From Chrysogorgia sp. JL179-B06 (lineage: Eukaryota; Cnidaria; Anthozoa; Scleralcyonacea; Chrysogorgiidae): a stretch of DNA of 64,000 bases. The translations under genes were made by a program, and so were the position numbers. The stretch covers positions 187,501-251,500 of the forward strand of contig JAYKKM010000375.1 of the NCBI GenBank assembly GCA_035772405.1, read 5' to 3'. Below, in pieces: positions 42,432 to 53,901 of this stretch; positions within the stretch are counted from its first letter, which is position 1; every line of letters begins with the position of its first letter. Under the pieces are notes generated by a model, which worked only from the letters and a program-made list of their open reading frames with translations, ran no database searches and was not told the origin of the DNA.

Positions 42432-44201
42432 CTGTCACAGAAAATCAGGTGTTACAATGATAGGTTTTTAATAAGCCGTTTTTGTGTTCAACATTTCCTC
42501 ATTTGAAATTATGTACAGGTATAATCGTGAAGTCAATGTGGTGAATTGAAAGAATGTAAGATAGATTGGTAATTAGTGGATGAATAAAAAAGAAACGAAT
42601 GGATTAATGGACGGAAAAATACATGTACAGTATGTACGCACGCGCTGATTGGCTGAGAGCCGTGTTTCTATTTAACAATTAGAGAACGAGTCCGAGTTGT
42701 CTATGAGCGAATAGTCAAGACTATTCGCTCATAGACAACGAAGACGAGTTGTCTAATTGTTTTAGTAGAAACAAATTAGTTGCACTATTACAAATCATGC
42801 ATTCTCAAAAAAATTATCCAAAAATGAAACCTCCCCAAAACGAGAGTTTTCTGCCATTGTTTTGAGCGCGTTTCGCCATCATGGTCTATCACGACCAGAC
42901 AACGGTTGAGTAGCCAATCAGAATGCAGCACAAATGCAGTGGCCATGGTTGGTCAGTTTCTACTAAAACTTTATTTCTTCACAGTTAAGAGTGTTTATGT
43001 TCATTTGGGCAGCCGACGACGCTGTCTAGCGTGAGTTTTAATAAAAAGTCTTATTACTTATTTCCTCAGTGTTAATTTATAAAAGAAATAGAAAACATCT
43101 TTCCATATTCCCATACGTTATAGAAACATTCGTGGAAGTTTGGGAGAACTCGAAATTTCGTGGAAACACTCGCCCTTAGGGCTCGTTTCTCGTTCTCCCA
43201 GACTTCCATTCGTGTTTCGATAACTCGATAGAAACACGGAAAATGTTTTCTATTTCTTAAATGTGTGTATGTGTGTATGTATCGATGAAAAGTGCATGTG
43301 TGTGTATGTGTGGAGATGCTGGCTGGCTGGCTGGATGGTTGGTTGGTTGGTCAGGTGGATTGATGACTTGGCGAATGGTTCTAGTAAATGATAAAGCCAT
43401 CGAAATATTTTTCACCGCATAAATAACCCTTAAAGGTGCCGTCCAGTCCGTTCTGCGCATGTCCACGTTTCTGTTTACATCGTTTGTTTACATTGCGTTA
43501 TATAAACATTGAACATGAACTATTGCGGATTTTTTTCACACGCTTGAGCTTTTCCGCCTAAAAAGCATGTTATAAGAAGCTGTTTGTTCCTAAATGTAGA
43601 TAATATATCAAACTACCACTTGTGCCTTTGCCAGATTTAACGAATATTCGCTTTCGAACTGTCGCAAATCTATTCCGTTAAAGTTTGTTGACATGTGGGG
43701 TACCCAACGTTTGAAATATCATACATGCGCAGACCGGACTGGACTGCACCTTTAAAGGGATCAAACACCTAAACAAACACCTAAACTTATCTCAGCATAC
43801 TTCCCTGAGTTTTCCTCGGCGATTATAATATTACAAACTGATACCATGACTTGTCGGGAAATTAGCTTCGCCTCGGGAAGATTTGTAAAAGTCCGAGGGC
43901 CACAAATCTTCCCTCGGCGGCGGGCAATTTAATCGCTAATTTCCCTCAAGTCATGGTATTACTTATAAAAATTAGAAGCTTTGAAATGTTAAGTAGTTTT
44001 AAGTCAGCACTTAAGACTTTTCTTTTTTAAAATTAATAGTTTTTTGTTCATGGTGGTAATATATGTGGCTTTATCTTGTAATGAAATTGTAATTAGTTTT
44101 ATAGGCAACTTTAAGAATATATTGTTGTAAGAGCATTGAGACTATTGTATAATGCTCCTAATACGTCTTTTTTTAATTTTTTTATTATTATTATTATTAT
44201 T
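42432..44201. other. Intron sequence with three foldback stretches and a CR1 tail
   Basis: Palindromic segments at 42676-42762 (TGTCTATGAGCGAATAGTC facing its inverse), 43083-43258 (GAAAACATCTTTCC side facing GGAAAATGTTTTC) and 43850-43966 (ATACCATGACTTG facing CAAGTCATGGTAT) have no coding capacity. 43975-44200 on the plus strand is a CR1-like 3-prime end (SFEMLSSFKSALKTFLF and a stop) with an ATT microsatellite tail. Confidence 0.6.
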
Positions 44202-44592
44202 ATATGGCAATACAAATAATTTTTGCCTTTCTGGTTCACTTTACCCTGCTTATGACGTCACACGCATATAATAATAAGAATAATAATAATAATAATGATT
44301 TAATGATCAGTGCATCCACAAAGTGGCTCTTCGCCTGTACATATTTATGAAAGATACATAAACTAAAACTATAAAACTGTATAACTATAACTATTACATA
44401 TGAAATTAATATATAAACCTAAAATATCATAGAAAAATTATCCAAGATGGAGGATCGTGGTGGTAAACAGGAATGTCTTTTGTCGAAATTAGTGATGTTG
44501 TTTTTCACAAGAGTGGTTTTGTTTGCTTGGATTACCCTGTGAAGGCAATTTGCTAATCAGAAAGGCAAAAATAATTTGTATTACCATATCTC
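44202..44592. mobile_element. Non-autonomous MITE, intact relative of the Polinton target
   Basis: The terminal inverted repeats are ATGGCAATACAAATAATTTT (44206) and the inverse of ATGGTAATACAAATTATTTT (ending about 44588), each followed by GCCTTTCTG. Its interior, reversed, aligns with 2229-2321 joined to 19327-19460 and has a single GTGAAA (44503-44508) where the Polinton copy has two GTGCAA. It contains a TAA microsatellite and no ORF. Confidence 0.8.
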
Positions 44593-44612
44593 TTTAATTG
44601 ATAACAACTTAC

Positions 44613-44816
44613 TTGTCCAGTATTACTACTTTCAGATGTTTGATCTCCTCCACCTCCGCCCAAAAATGCATTAAAACTATATCCGGAAATCATGAGAAGA
44701 GGAATAAACGCAATCATGACTAACGTGATTTTCCATGTAGCATTAAAACCAACAATGAGCCCGCTAACTATTGTTACAAGAGCTGCGGCAAGTAGACCTA
44801 GTTGAGCTCCTGTTGC
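44613..44816 (-). CDS. ABCB transporter exon: TMD2 helices
   Basis: 204 bp, phase 0 at both ends; acceptor ATTTTAG above 44816, donor GTAAG below 44613. It encodes two transmembrane helices (GLLAAALVTIVSGLIVGFNA and KITLVMIAFIPLLMISGYSF) and a glycine-rich loop (NAFLGGGGGDQTSESSNTGQ), the latter longer in glycine than typical. Confidence 0.9.
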
Positions 44817-46659
44817 CTAAAATAAAATAAAATAAAAACATCTCAGATTTCCGTTAGTTTGCTATTTATTAACACATTCAATACAGATATAATATCTACC
44901 TCGCACTAAAATATATTTAAATTGAAGTTCTGCTAGAGATCTTGAATCGCAGAACTTCAGAATTTGTTGTTAATATTAACTGTGCGTGCGTGAGTGTGTT
45001 AGTATAATGTATTTAGTGTTGTAATAAGTGATATAATGAGCGATATCGTAGCACAGACTGATATATAGTAATATGTATATGATAGTATATATGTAATGTA
45101 TGTTTGTTAATTGTTAGGGTTAGACACCAGCCTCGTGTATGTAAATACGAAAACAAAATAAATAAATAAATTTTATTAAAGTGGCACTACGATGAAATCT
45201 CAGCCCCATTTTCAGATTTTCTTTCGCATAGAATAGTATTTCAGGGTCGAAAGTGATCATCGATGTAAAACAAACTAAAAATGTAAATACGTAAATACGA
45301 AAACAAAATAAATAAATACATTTTATTAAAGTGGCACTACGATGAAAATTCAGCCCCATTTTCAGATTTTCTTTCGCATAGAATAGTATTTCAGGGTCGA
45401 AAGTGATCATGATGTAAAAAAAACTAAAAAATTTGTATTTTCTAAATTATTTTCTAAAGTATTTTGAAGTAAGTATTTTGAGCTCTGAGATCACTACTAT
45501 TTAGGCCACCATTACTAAGAACGTGTTCCAAGTGAGCCCGCAATTTCAAAAGGTAATATTGTTTGTGACGTCAGACTCTCAATACTACGCCTGAATTTCA
45601 GTCGAGGTTAATTGTTTTCTTGTTTTCTTCGAGAAGTAGATGAAATGTCCGGCCTTTCTGCAGTCAAAGAATTTGAAAAAAGGACCTTGATCACTATGGA
45701 TTTACTTTAAGAATTAGCCATATGGAGTCTTCGCGTTGAGAGTCTGACGTCATTTGCTTACGCTGGTCAGGAAGATGATTGATTAATGGCGGACATAACA
45801 ACTCCAGATGCGTAGTCAGAAAAATAATACTTGCCTTCGTCGAATTGCAAAACGGTTTCGACCGAGTAATATTTAGTCTGAAGCTCTGCTTTATAAATAG
45901 GTAAAAATATCGATAGGTAAAAATTTAATCGTAGTACCACGATCAAGATAGATAAACGACAAGATTTCTTTTTACATTGCTCGTGAATATTAAATAAATA
46001 TAATCGTGACTTTCATGGATGGATGAATGGACTGGTTGATAAGAGGTAATATATAAGAGATAAGATAAGATAAGATAAAAATATTATTTGAAGTGCCAGT
46101 AAATCGAAAATTAAGTTTTTCTTATTTGCAAGAACTCTTAAAACAATGAGGAATAACAATTTACAGCTCTTCCATATTTAATTTATTTCTTGAGATATTT
46201 AGACTTAGGTGATATTCAAATGAGATAATCTATCACGTATAGTAAGTTGTACACAACATTGGAAAATCCTGTATATGTTAACGATTATTGAACGAAATCA
46301 CTTGTAGCTTGTCTTTAATGTTTTGTTTCATGAGCTGTAGCAATTACAAAGATTTGAGTGATTTATTTTACTAATATTGGAAATATATACATGGTTTTCT
46401 AATGCTGTGTACAACTTACAACGTCATAGATCAGCTCATTTAAATATCACATTAATATAAGTCTAAATATCTCAAGAACTGAGTGAAATATGGAAGAGAG
46501 CTGTAAGTTGTTATTCCTCATTGTTTTAAGAGTTTTTTCAAATAAGATAAACTTAATTTTCGATTCATTTGCACTTTAAAGCAACGTCTAAACATCAAGT
46601 ATGCAAGCTTGCAGTTTCTCTTTTATGAAAAGCTCGTTTTTATTATACTATAATCTCAC
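44817..46659. other. Intron sequence with a tandem duplication and an inverted-repeat element
   Basis: 45141-45425 is a 150-bp unit in two tandem copies (starting GTAAATACGAAAACAAAATA). 46090-46580 is an element with long inverted arms (AAGTGCCAGTAAATCGAAAA at one end, its inverse at the other) also represented at 20225-20398. No exon was found. Confidence 0.6.
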
Positions 46660-46743
46660 CCCTTGTATTGAAGAAACCTCTACCGCCAGTCTCGTGCACA
46701 CGGCTCCTGTTCCGTTATTAGTTTCGTCATAATAACCAATATT
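46660..46743 (-). CDS. ABCB transporter exon, 84 bp
   Basis: Phase 0 at both ends; acceptor CTTTTTCAAG above 46743, donor GTGAG below 46660. The translation NIGYYDETNNGTGAVCTRLA, VEVSSIQG matches the P-glycoprotein FDD...TGAL.TRLA segment after the LRQ motif in the previous exon. Confidence 0.9.
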
Positions 46744-46841
46744 CTTGAAAAAGAACAAAATATACAGAAAATTATGAACGTTTTGATGAAAATCTAAAAT
46801 AGCTCACGCGGGATTTCAAAAATAACGGATCATACACTAAC

Positions 46842-46919
46842 TTGTCTGAGGAAGGCTAAAAATGCTTCTTTTCTTAACCTCTTTGTCAACGCTTCGCCGG
46901 CCTTAGCTAAAAACCAGTT
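46842..46919 (-). CDS. ABCB transporter exon, 78 bp
   Basis: Phase 0 at both ends; acceptor TTATTGCAG above 46919, donor GTTAG below 46842. The translation NWFLAKAGEALTKRLRKEAF, LAFLRQ contains the KAGE.LTKRLR motif of ABCB proteins and ends LRQ. Confidence 0.92.
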
Positions 46920-47082
46920 CTGCAATAAAAACAATTAATTTAAAATTTTCCACAATTGTTACAATTGCAGTAAAGACCAAAACATAATTTCCGAACGCAA
47001 CCCTGCAGGTGATAAATCAGACAGTTGACGCTACTCTGCCTTAAAAGTTTTTTGAACGTAACTTTAAAAGTTACTGTCTATA

Positions 47083-47114
47083 TTTCGACACTCCAATCAT
47101 AGTGTCTTCATCAG
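47083..47114 (-). ncRNA. Hammerhead-type core, third copy
   Basis: Minus strand CTGATGA, stem GACACT/AGTGTC with loop ATGATTGG, then GAAA. The core bases are conserved. Confidence 0.5.
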
Positions 47115-47182
47115 GGGTGATCGTTGTAAGGTTAGGATCCCTATTTATATTCTCATAGAACCGATGATAACGTTATCTATTA

Positions 47183-47515
47183 AAGTGCCTATATCACTTG
47201 TGGGATCTTTACATATTTATAGTAATTGGAACATTCTAAGAAGATTTGTAATATATCTTCTCAGGCGAAAATTTCATCTTCATGGACTTTTTTGCAGTTA
47301 AAGTTACCGGATATGACATCAAAGGAGGAATTTTTGAAGCAAGAAACAAAAGAAAACTGATTTGCATTTCCTCCTTTGATGTCATATCCGGTAACTTTAA
47401 CTGCAAAAAAGTCCATGAAGATGAAATTTTCGCCTGAGAAGATATAGTACAAATCTTCTTAGAATGTTCCAATTACTATAAATATGTAAAGATCCCACAA
47501 GTGATATAGGCACTT
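47183..47515. mobile_element. 333-bp foldback MITE inserted at TA
   Basis: Arms of about 145-150 bp (AAGTGCCTATATCACTTGTG ... to GACATCAAAGGAGGAA) face their near-perfect inverse around a loop of about 35 bp. It is flanked by TA at 47181-47182 and 47516-47517. Removing it restores the Penelope-like sequence CTATTAACAAGATGC seen in the other copies, so the boundaries are exact. Confidence 0.88.
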
Positions 47516-47900
47516 TAACAAGATGCAAATAAGCTTCTAGTAATCAAACAAGATGCAAATAAGTTTCTGGTAATAACTATTGATATGCCAAGCCTCCAGA
47601 CAACGTCTCTGATGGTACCGCGAATTACTGCATGGTAATATTGGAATTTCCCCACTAAATCTCATGGTTGGTTACGCATGCGTGCTCCGACAAAGCAGAA
47701 TTTTCCTTTTTTGAAAAGAAAACATGCAGCCTTTCGGTGTTCTTTTAAACACATACTGTGTACGAAACTGACGTTTAGTCTGACCGATGTACTCCTCATC
47801 ACAGTCATTGCACGGAATGGCATAAATAGCGTCTTTCCTCTGTTCCTTCGCAATACGATCCTTATAGGTTTTGCAAAAATATAACGCAACGTCAAGAAAC

Positions 47901-48944
47901 GTTTTTGAACAACTTTTACGTTGAAACTTCCGAAAATTCTTTTAATTGGGTTCCGTAATTAATCCACGTTTTTTCATGCTGTTACTAGTTCATGTAATTT
48001 TTTCTTTGTAACTTCTTACTAAACTTATGGGCCCACAGTAATTGGTGTAAACTGTTGTGGTGTCCCCGCCTCCTGTATTTTCTGGTTGTTTACGTATTAT
48101 TTTGTTTGTATTGTGTATGCTTTATCAATAAAATATATATATACTGTATACGGAACAACCGCAAAACCCATCATCGTGCAACTGCAGGTTTTAAACATTT
48201 TTTTTAAGATAATTATTAGGATAGTTCTTCGCCTTTAAAGCGTCGAATACATGTTTTCGCTCACTTTCCCTTGAATCGGAACTAGATAGTATCCATTGAG
48301 CTCTCAAAAACAAAGTTCTAGGAACCTTAGGAACGTTGTGTCGTGGACATTAACTTTTAAACGTTGGATCATGGACAGTAACTTTTAAAATTACGTTCAA
48401 AAATCCTTTTAAGCCGCATGAGTATAGCGTCAAACAACAGTATGTTTGTAGTAAAGATAATTAAAAGGTCTAGTTAGTGTTAGGATCAGGCAGTCATGAT
48501 GAGAAAAATGTGAAGTTGTCACGATTTATCGTATCTTCAAAATAAATTAATAATTATGAGGAAAAAACAAAAAAAAATCATGTTGTGATAAATACATGTT
48601 TTCTGTTCTCGATAACTTTCTCGGTGGTTTTTGCGGCTCAGACAACGTTGATTTTCAAAATTACTATGCCAGTAAATGTAAAAATGATTCGTAGTTTTCA
48701 TCGAGTTTAAAATACTCGGTTATCGCCTCGTGTATTAAACCCGATAAAGCATTACCGCTCGTTTTATAAATAGTACTTAAGGTAGCATGGCAGATCCAGA
48801 AAGGTGCAACTGCTGCTCATGCAACCATTACATTAAAAAATGATACACATTTATTCTTTGAAACACAATAAGCACGTGTTCGGCTCGAGCTTGTATATCC
48901 GATACAACACCGCTGCTCATGTTGTAAATAGTAGATTATATAAT

Positions 48945-48977
<33 letters not shown>

Positions 48978-49643
48978 AAAGGATTGATGGTGAAGGAAAA
49001 TTTCGAGTGTTGGAATACATACATTTTAAGACCAAACCGGGACTTCACCATAAATCCTTTCAACATGTAGTTTGATCGAGTGAAATGCAAAATATTATTA
49101 TTTTTATAAAATAACCGGAAGTAAGTGAGCGAGAACATGCTGTCTGATTGGTTACTGAGCTCAAAAGCCGTGTATTATAACTCAATAAAGCATAAGCTGA
49201 CGTGTTCCTCGCGTAGATTTTGTCGTTTTTGACGGATTTTAAGTAGTTTAAATCACAAAAGGAAGTCAAAGAATACCTGCATACAAGGCTAATCAATGTA
49301 CTAACACAACAGAATGTTTTAACTGCAACGTTGAGTGTATTTTCATCGCTAAAATCGCCAACGTGTTTTCAACAAAGGCTTCCCAGCAACGCACATAGCA
49401 ACGCCTCTTATAACAGGTAAATCTATATTTTTCATGGCTTTATTAGTAATTTAATGGCCGTTCTTTTATAAAAGAAATAAAAAACTTTGTCTTGTGTGAT
49501 TATCGAGTTAATGGCACTCGAGAAGCTAGTAAATCACTCGGCTATCGCCTCGTGTTTTACACGCATCTCTCGTGCCATTATAACTCGATAATCACACGCG
49601 ACACCTTTTTTATTTCTTAAATATATCACTATAGTATACATAC
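47901..49643. other. Intron sequence with a possible retroelement tail, TA run and foldbacks
   Basis: 48030-48140 resembles a non-LTR 3-prime end (CCACAGTAATTGGTGTAAAC and AATAAA). There is a TA microsatellite at about 48946-48974, a foldback at 48977-49066 (GAAAGGATTGATGGTGAAG facing its inverse) and another at 49476-49619 (GATTATCGAGTTAATGGCAC facing its inverse). No exon was found. Confidence 0.5.
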
Positions 49644-49763
49644 TTGTAAGAAAATTCCAATACCGCTTTCTACCCCGACTATAAAAAAGTAAAGAGACCA
49701 CTTCAGACCACCGTCCTTCATTTCTTCATTTCCGTCATCTGTTTTTGGGTCGTTACTGAATGT
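49644..49763 (-). CDS. ABCB transporter exon, 120 bp, first visible exon
   Basis: Phase 0 exit; acceptor TTACAACAG above 49763, donor GTATG below 49644. The translation TFSNDPKTDDGNEEMKDGGL then KWSLYFFIVGVESGIGIFLQ matches the start of the second membrane domain: an acidic loop, then a transmembrane helix ending FLQ before the KAGE exon. The upstream half of the transporter is not recognised in the remaining window. Confidence 0.8.
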
Positions 49764-52569
49764 CTGTTGTAAAAAAAGATAAATACGAAGATATGAAATT
49801 CGACGATACACGAATTCACTGACGTCACAATTTTTTAACGGTTCACTTTAGTGTGATGCTCCGCAAGGAGCAGACAAAATATACCAAGAGCCAACATTTT
49901 GAAGCGATAGAACGCGTGAGGGCCGAACTTAATGGGGAACTAAAATAACAAACATTTGCTTACTATGTGCAAATTTTTGCTTAATATATGTAGCGTCATG
50001 TTATGTGCAAAATATGTGCAAACATTTGCTTAACTACGGGCAGCGCTATGTTTGTGTCCCTCTTTTGTATACAAACATGGAGGACAAAAAACTGACGCCC
50101 AAATAATAATAATGATAATGATAATGATAACAATTAGTGGTACTGTAGCCTGCCACGGGAATAGTAAGACGTTCTCGCCCTCCAACTATAATCCCTAAGT
50201 CACTCTTGTTAGGGTTTAATGAAAAGGTAGATGAGATTCTTTAGCCTCGGTTGACAACATATCTAGAAGATATCTCCGAATATAAACTCCACACAGATGG
50301 GTTACATGGCGCAACTCAAGATGTCAATCGGGCCGACGAATGGATGACCGTTGCGTTACACCGGCCGCTAAGGGAGAAGGAATTGGACGTAAGAGGGATA
50401 CAAGATGGCGATGGAGTGTCGGATTAGAGCGAATATAGATGGTGGGATGACCGGGCACGAGAGACGTCAAAATCGGAACGCTTGTTGTGCTTTCTTCAGT
50501 TTTCAACCAAATCTTATAAATCTTTGTATAGTATCAGCTTTAGCCTTTCCAACAAATCGTTTTTTGTTGTTTTTTTAACGAGTTTTGGCGGGAGAATGAC
50601 GTAACAGATCGGAACGGGCACTAAAATTAAATTTTTGCAAAACATGACGGAACATTTTGAAGTTACTTCTTCAAGATCATGGTGAGAAATCTTCAAAACT
50701 AAAAAAATAATATTAATATCTTAATTCAGGCCCGAAGATGTGTCTTAAAATGTGAATCTTTCACCATTTTGTGCTATTTTTAGTAACAAAATGGCAGTGA
50801 ATTCAAAATTTAAACAAGTATAACTCCTGAATCTTATATTTAAGTCATTTCTTCGGTTTTGAAGTTTACTCGTGATGTATTAATAGACCGACATGGGCAA
50901 CTTTTTCGGCCATGCGCCAGCGATTCACAAGCGGTTTCTAACAAACAACTCTCAAAATGGCCACACATTTTACTATGAAATATATAGACACATAAAATGT
51001 TCGCAAATGTAAAGAAAATAATACATATTCTCAATTTGCCGGACCGGCTGGTTATTCTAACACGTCAAGTCAACACATTCTCATAGATATTCTGGCCTAA
51101 TGATTGAAAAATAACTTGCGTTTCAATATTGGCTCTTAAGCTAGACTTAAAGCAATTCCTTGTAAAAATGGCTAAATTATGCAAAAGTAGAAAGATTAGG
51201 CCATCATAACTCTATATCGATAACGATTTGTTAATTTGACGGACTGAATCACCGTAGTATATACTATTATAGTTCATGCCTGAAATTTATAAGCTCCAAC
51301 GCTAAAAATATAGTTTGCGTTTCTTCGTTTGAAAATGACTAAAAGTTTAGAAATACAAACTATTATACTAATGCAGTGCCCTATCCTTCATAGTGACTTC
51401 CGGTTAATGAAAATACGCTTGCTCCATCTTCATTTTCGCCCAAAAAATCCGTCGAAGGTACACATATTTGGTACCGATTTGATCGCTAGAATGTGTTCTT
51501 GTTATGTACACGTGATATTTAGAATAGCTGCTAAGCAGTCCGCTTGATCAGCAGTTAAACCTATGAGTATTTTACTTCCGGTAAAATTATGGCGCAAATA
51601 ATTTTAATGAATTGCGCCCAAATTGAATTCTGCATATATTGAAATGGATACTTTAAAAAGCAAGAATTCGTATCTTTATCAGTATGTTGAGAAGATAGAT
51701 GAACAACAGAATTTTAAACACTGCAGGAAAGATTACGGAAGTAAAGGAGCGACAGAAGCTTCGTTGAGAAGTCAATGGGAGAAACCATATATGATATAAA
51801 GATTATCATTTATCCATCGACTATCAGAGGTTCATCCTAAATCATTCAAATCCTAAATCATCTCAACCAGCTTTGCAAGACTTGGATATATCAGACTACG
51901 ATCACTACTGGTAAACAATATACTTTAATATGCTGCTATTTTCAATTATGTATTTATGTGCAATAACATTTACCAGTTATATATAATAGAGAAGGCCCTC
52001 TAATTAAGTGTCATGTTGATCATTATCACATGCATTTTTTTTGTTTGGAGTTGGTATTATTAAATGAGAACCATACTGGTGTCCTTGCTGTATAAAGAGT
52101 AAGCGTGGAAGACTATGGGGCGGGAAATGGGAATTAGAATAACGAGCGCATTTAGCTTATGGTTATAATGCGTGAATTGGTGATATTACTGCACGGTTGG
52201 ACATACAGTGTAAATTGAATAAGAAATATGAATAAAACATGTATATAATTATATAGTACATAGAATACCATGGGACACAACCCTGTACGGACGTTTCGAC
52301 CTTCTTTGTTGATCTCTTCATGCAGCAAGGATTTGGGGTTGACAGTTGGTGTTTTTACATTGGAAGATAAATAATAGTGCTCATAGTCAACAAAATGTAC
52401 ATGTAAATAAAGGAAAGGTTATTGCTTACCAAACGTGTTGTTTATACGCGAAAGTCCAACACGGCGTGCCATATACCTGCATATACAGTACAGGTATATA
52501 GTAATCCTTTACGTTCTACAAGAGCGTAACTTTTTTTGTTAAAAACACTTTTACTTTTAGTGGTGCCAC
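49764..52569. other. Probable intron sequence without recognised genes
   Basis: I looked on both strands for the expected upstream ABCB exon and found no convincing one; no ORF here shows a domain. Only short microsatellite-like stretches (such as 50107-50130) are visible. Confidence 0.45.
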
Positions 52570-53181
52570 AAATAATTTCCCAACATAACCAGTTGATAAA
52601 TCAGACATAGTTTGATGGCTTTAAAATATTTTTGAAGGTACAGTAACTTTAAAAGTTACGGTCCATGACCCAACGTTTCGACACTCCAATCTAGTATCTT
52701 CATCGTTAGGATCCCTATTTTTATTATTAGGATCCCTCAAAAACCTTTCTTGATGCTGGGTCATATTTTTGCGAAACCTAAAAATCGTATTGCGAAGGAA
52801 CAGAAGAAATGAAGACGCTATTTATTCGATAAATTCCGTGGAATGAGTGTGATCAGGAGTACATCGGTCAGATATCAGTTTCATACGCGTTTAAAAGAAC
52901 ACTAAAAGGCTGCTTTCTTTTCATAAAAGGAAAATTCTGCTTTGTCGGAGCACGCGTCCGTAACCTACCATGAGATTGCTTGGGAAAATTCCAAAATTAT
53001 TGCCACTAATCCGCGGTACCATCAGACGTTGTCTGGAGGCTTAGCATATCAATAGCGCCCACGCCCCATTGAATCGCGATGACGATGGTTTATTACAAGA
53101 AGCTTATTTACATCTTGTTAATAGATAATGTAATCATCGGTTCTATGAGGGTATAAATAGAGATCCAAACTTTACAACGAG
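52570..53181 (+). mobile_element. Penelope-like element fragment interrupted by the second Polinton
   Basis: It begins TTGATAAATCAGACATAG with a damaged hammerhead core (52676-52706, GTATCTTCATCG), then GIY-YIG remnants (52740-53060; e.g. GCACGCGTCCGTAACC region) and the terminal segment GGTTCTATGAGGGTATAAAT...TTTACAACGA, where the Polinton relic starts. The remaining terminal sequence expected after CAACGA is not found beyond 60180. Confidence 0.6.
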
Positions 53182-53371
53182 AGTAGTATAGTATAAGGGC
53201 TATAGGCGCATTTTTCCAAAATATCGATGCATTTGAGAAAGCTATTATATGGATTCGATTTTTCCAAAGTGTAGATTCAATTGATGATAGATGCGTCAGA
53301 ACCCAGGTTCTTTTTTATATATGGAAAATTATTTCAGAACCACCATGTGTATCCATTCTTCAGAGTCTATA

Positions 53372-53632
53372 TAATAGTACTAGCTCCATCTTCTTCGCTT
53401 GGTTCCTCCTCGGGGACTGCACCTCTAGCCATATGGTTAAATACGTGTTTACTAGTTGTCAGCCCACCAGATAACAACCTTAAACAAGGGAGATAGGGGG
53501 ATACGTATGATATAAACTTCTCTACGTCTCTTTTTAATAGCTGGTCAGTGTTCATTTTCAAGCTTCTCAGGTGATTCAATAGCGTCGAACCCCCCTAGCG
53601 CTTGGGCGAATTTCCTAATTAAAAGGTCACAC
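53372..53632 (-). pseudogene. Remnant of the conserved 183-residue Polinton gene
   Basis: The minus frame includes DQLLKRDVEKFISYVSPYLP and LSGGLTTSKHVFNHMARG, nearly the same as the C-terminal half of the gene at 3676-4227. The N-terminal half is missing and the frame is broken near 53570. Confidence 0.75.
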
Positions 53633-53635
53633 TTT

Positions 53636-53880
53636 ATAAATCTCGGTTACGTGTTTAAGAATTACGTAATTGACATTGTCCTGCTCACACTGAATAGCGA
53701 TAAAGTCTGGGTTTTTTAAGAATTTCCATTCTCTTTTCGTCTTATTCCATTCAAATGTTGGACATGTAAGAATGATGTAATCGAAATGATTCATGTGTTC
53801 TTTCTATATCATAACCAAGAGGTAATAATTTTTACCACAGGCTGTCATACCAACAATCAACATGTTAAAAGGTGTTTTGA
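53636..53880 (-). pseudogene. Remnant of the packaging ATPase
   Basis: Only the N-terminal third aligns with 4620-4852: CAGGCTGTCATACCAACAAT on the plus strand covers the P-loop region, followed by the WKxL region. Several small indels are present and the C-terminal part is absent. Confidence 0.7.
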
Positions 53881-53901
53881 TATAGGATACTACATATTTT
53901 A

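Larger units (their letters stand above)
47008..47900 (-). mobile_element. Penelope-like element fragment (minus) split by a foldback MITE
   Basis: It starts with GATAAATCAGACAGTTGACG and carries the same terminal sequence as at 25.6 and 52.6 kb, including a hammerhead-type core at 47083-47114. After the MITE at 47183-47515 it resumes with ACAAGATGCAAATAAG (a short segment duplicated at 47519-47570) and a GIY-YIG remnant at about 47600-47890 in shifted frames. 48345-48440 may be another terminal piece in inverse orientation. Confidence 0.6.

Noticed and set aside
47236..47472. Two overlapping minus-strand open frames of 63 and 78 codons
   Set aside because: They lie in the arms of the foldback MITE and mirror each other.
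50324..51547. Candidate upstream ABCB exons in short open frames
   Set aside because: None contains a recognisable membrane-domain or NBD1 segment with fitting splice sites.
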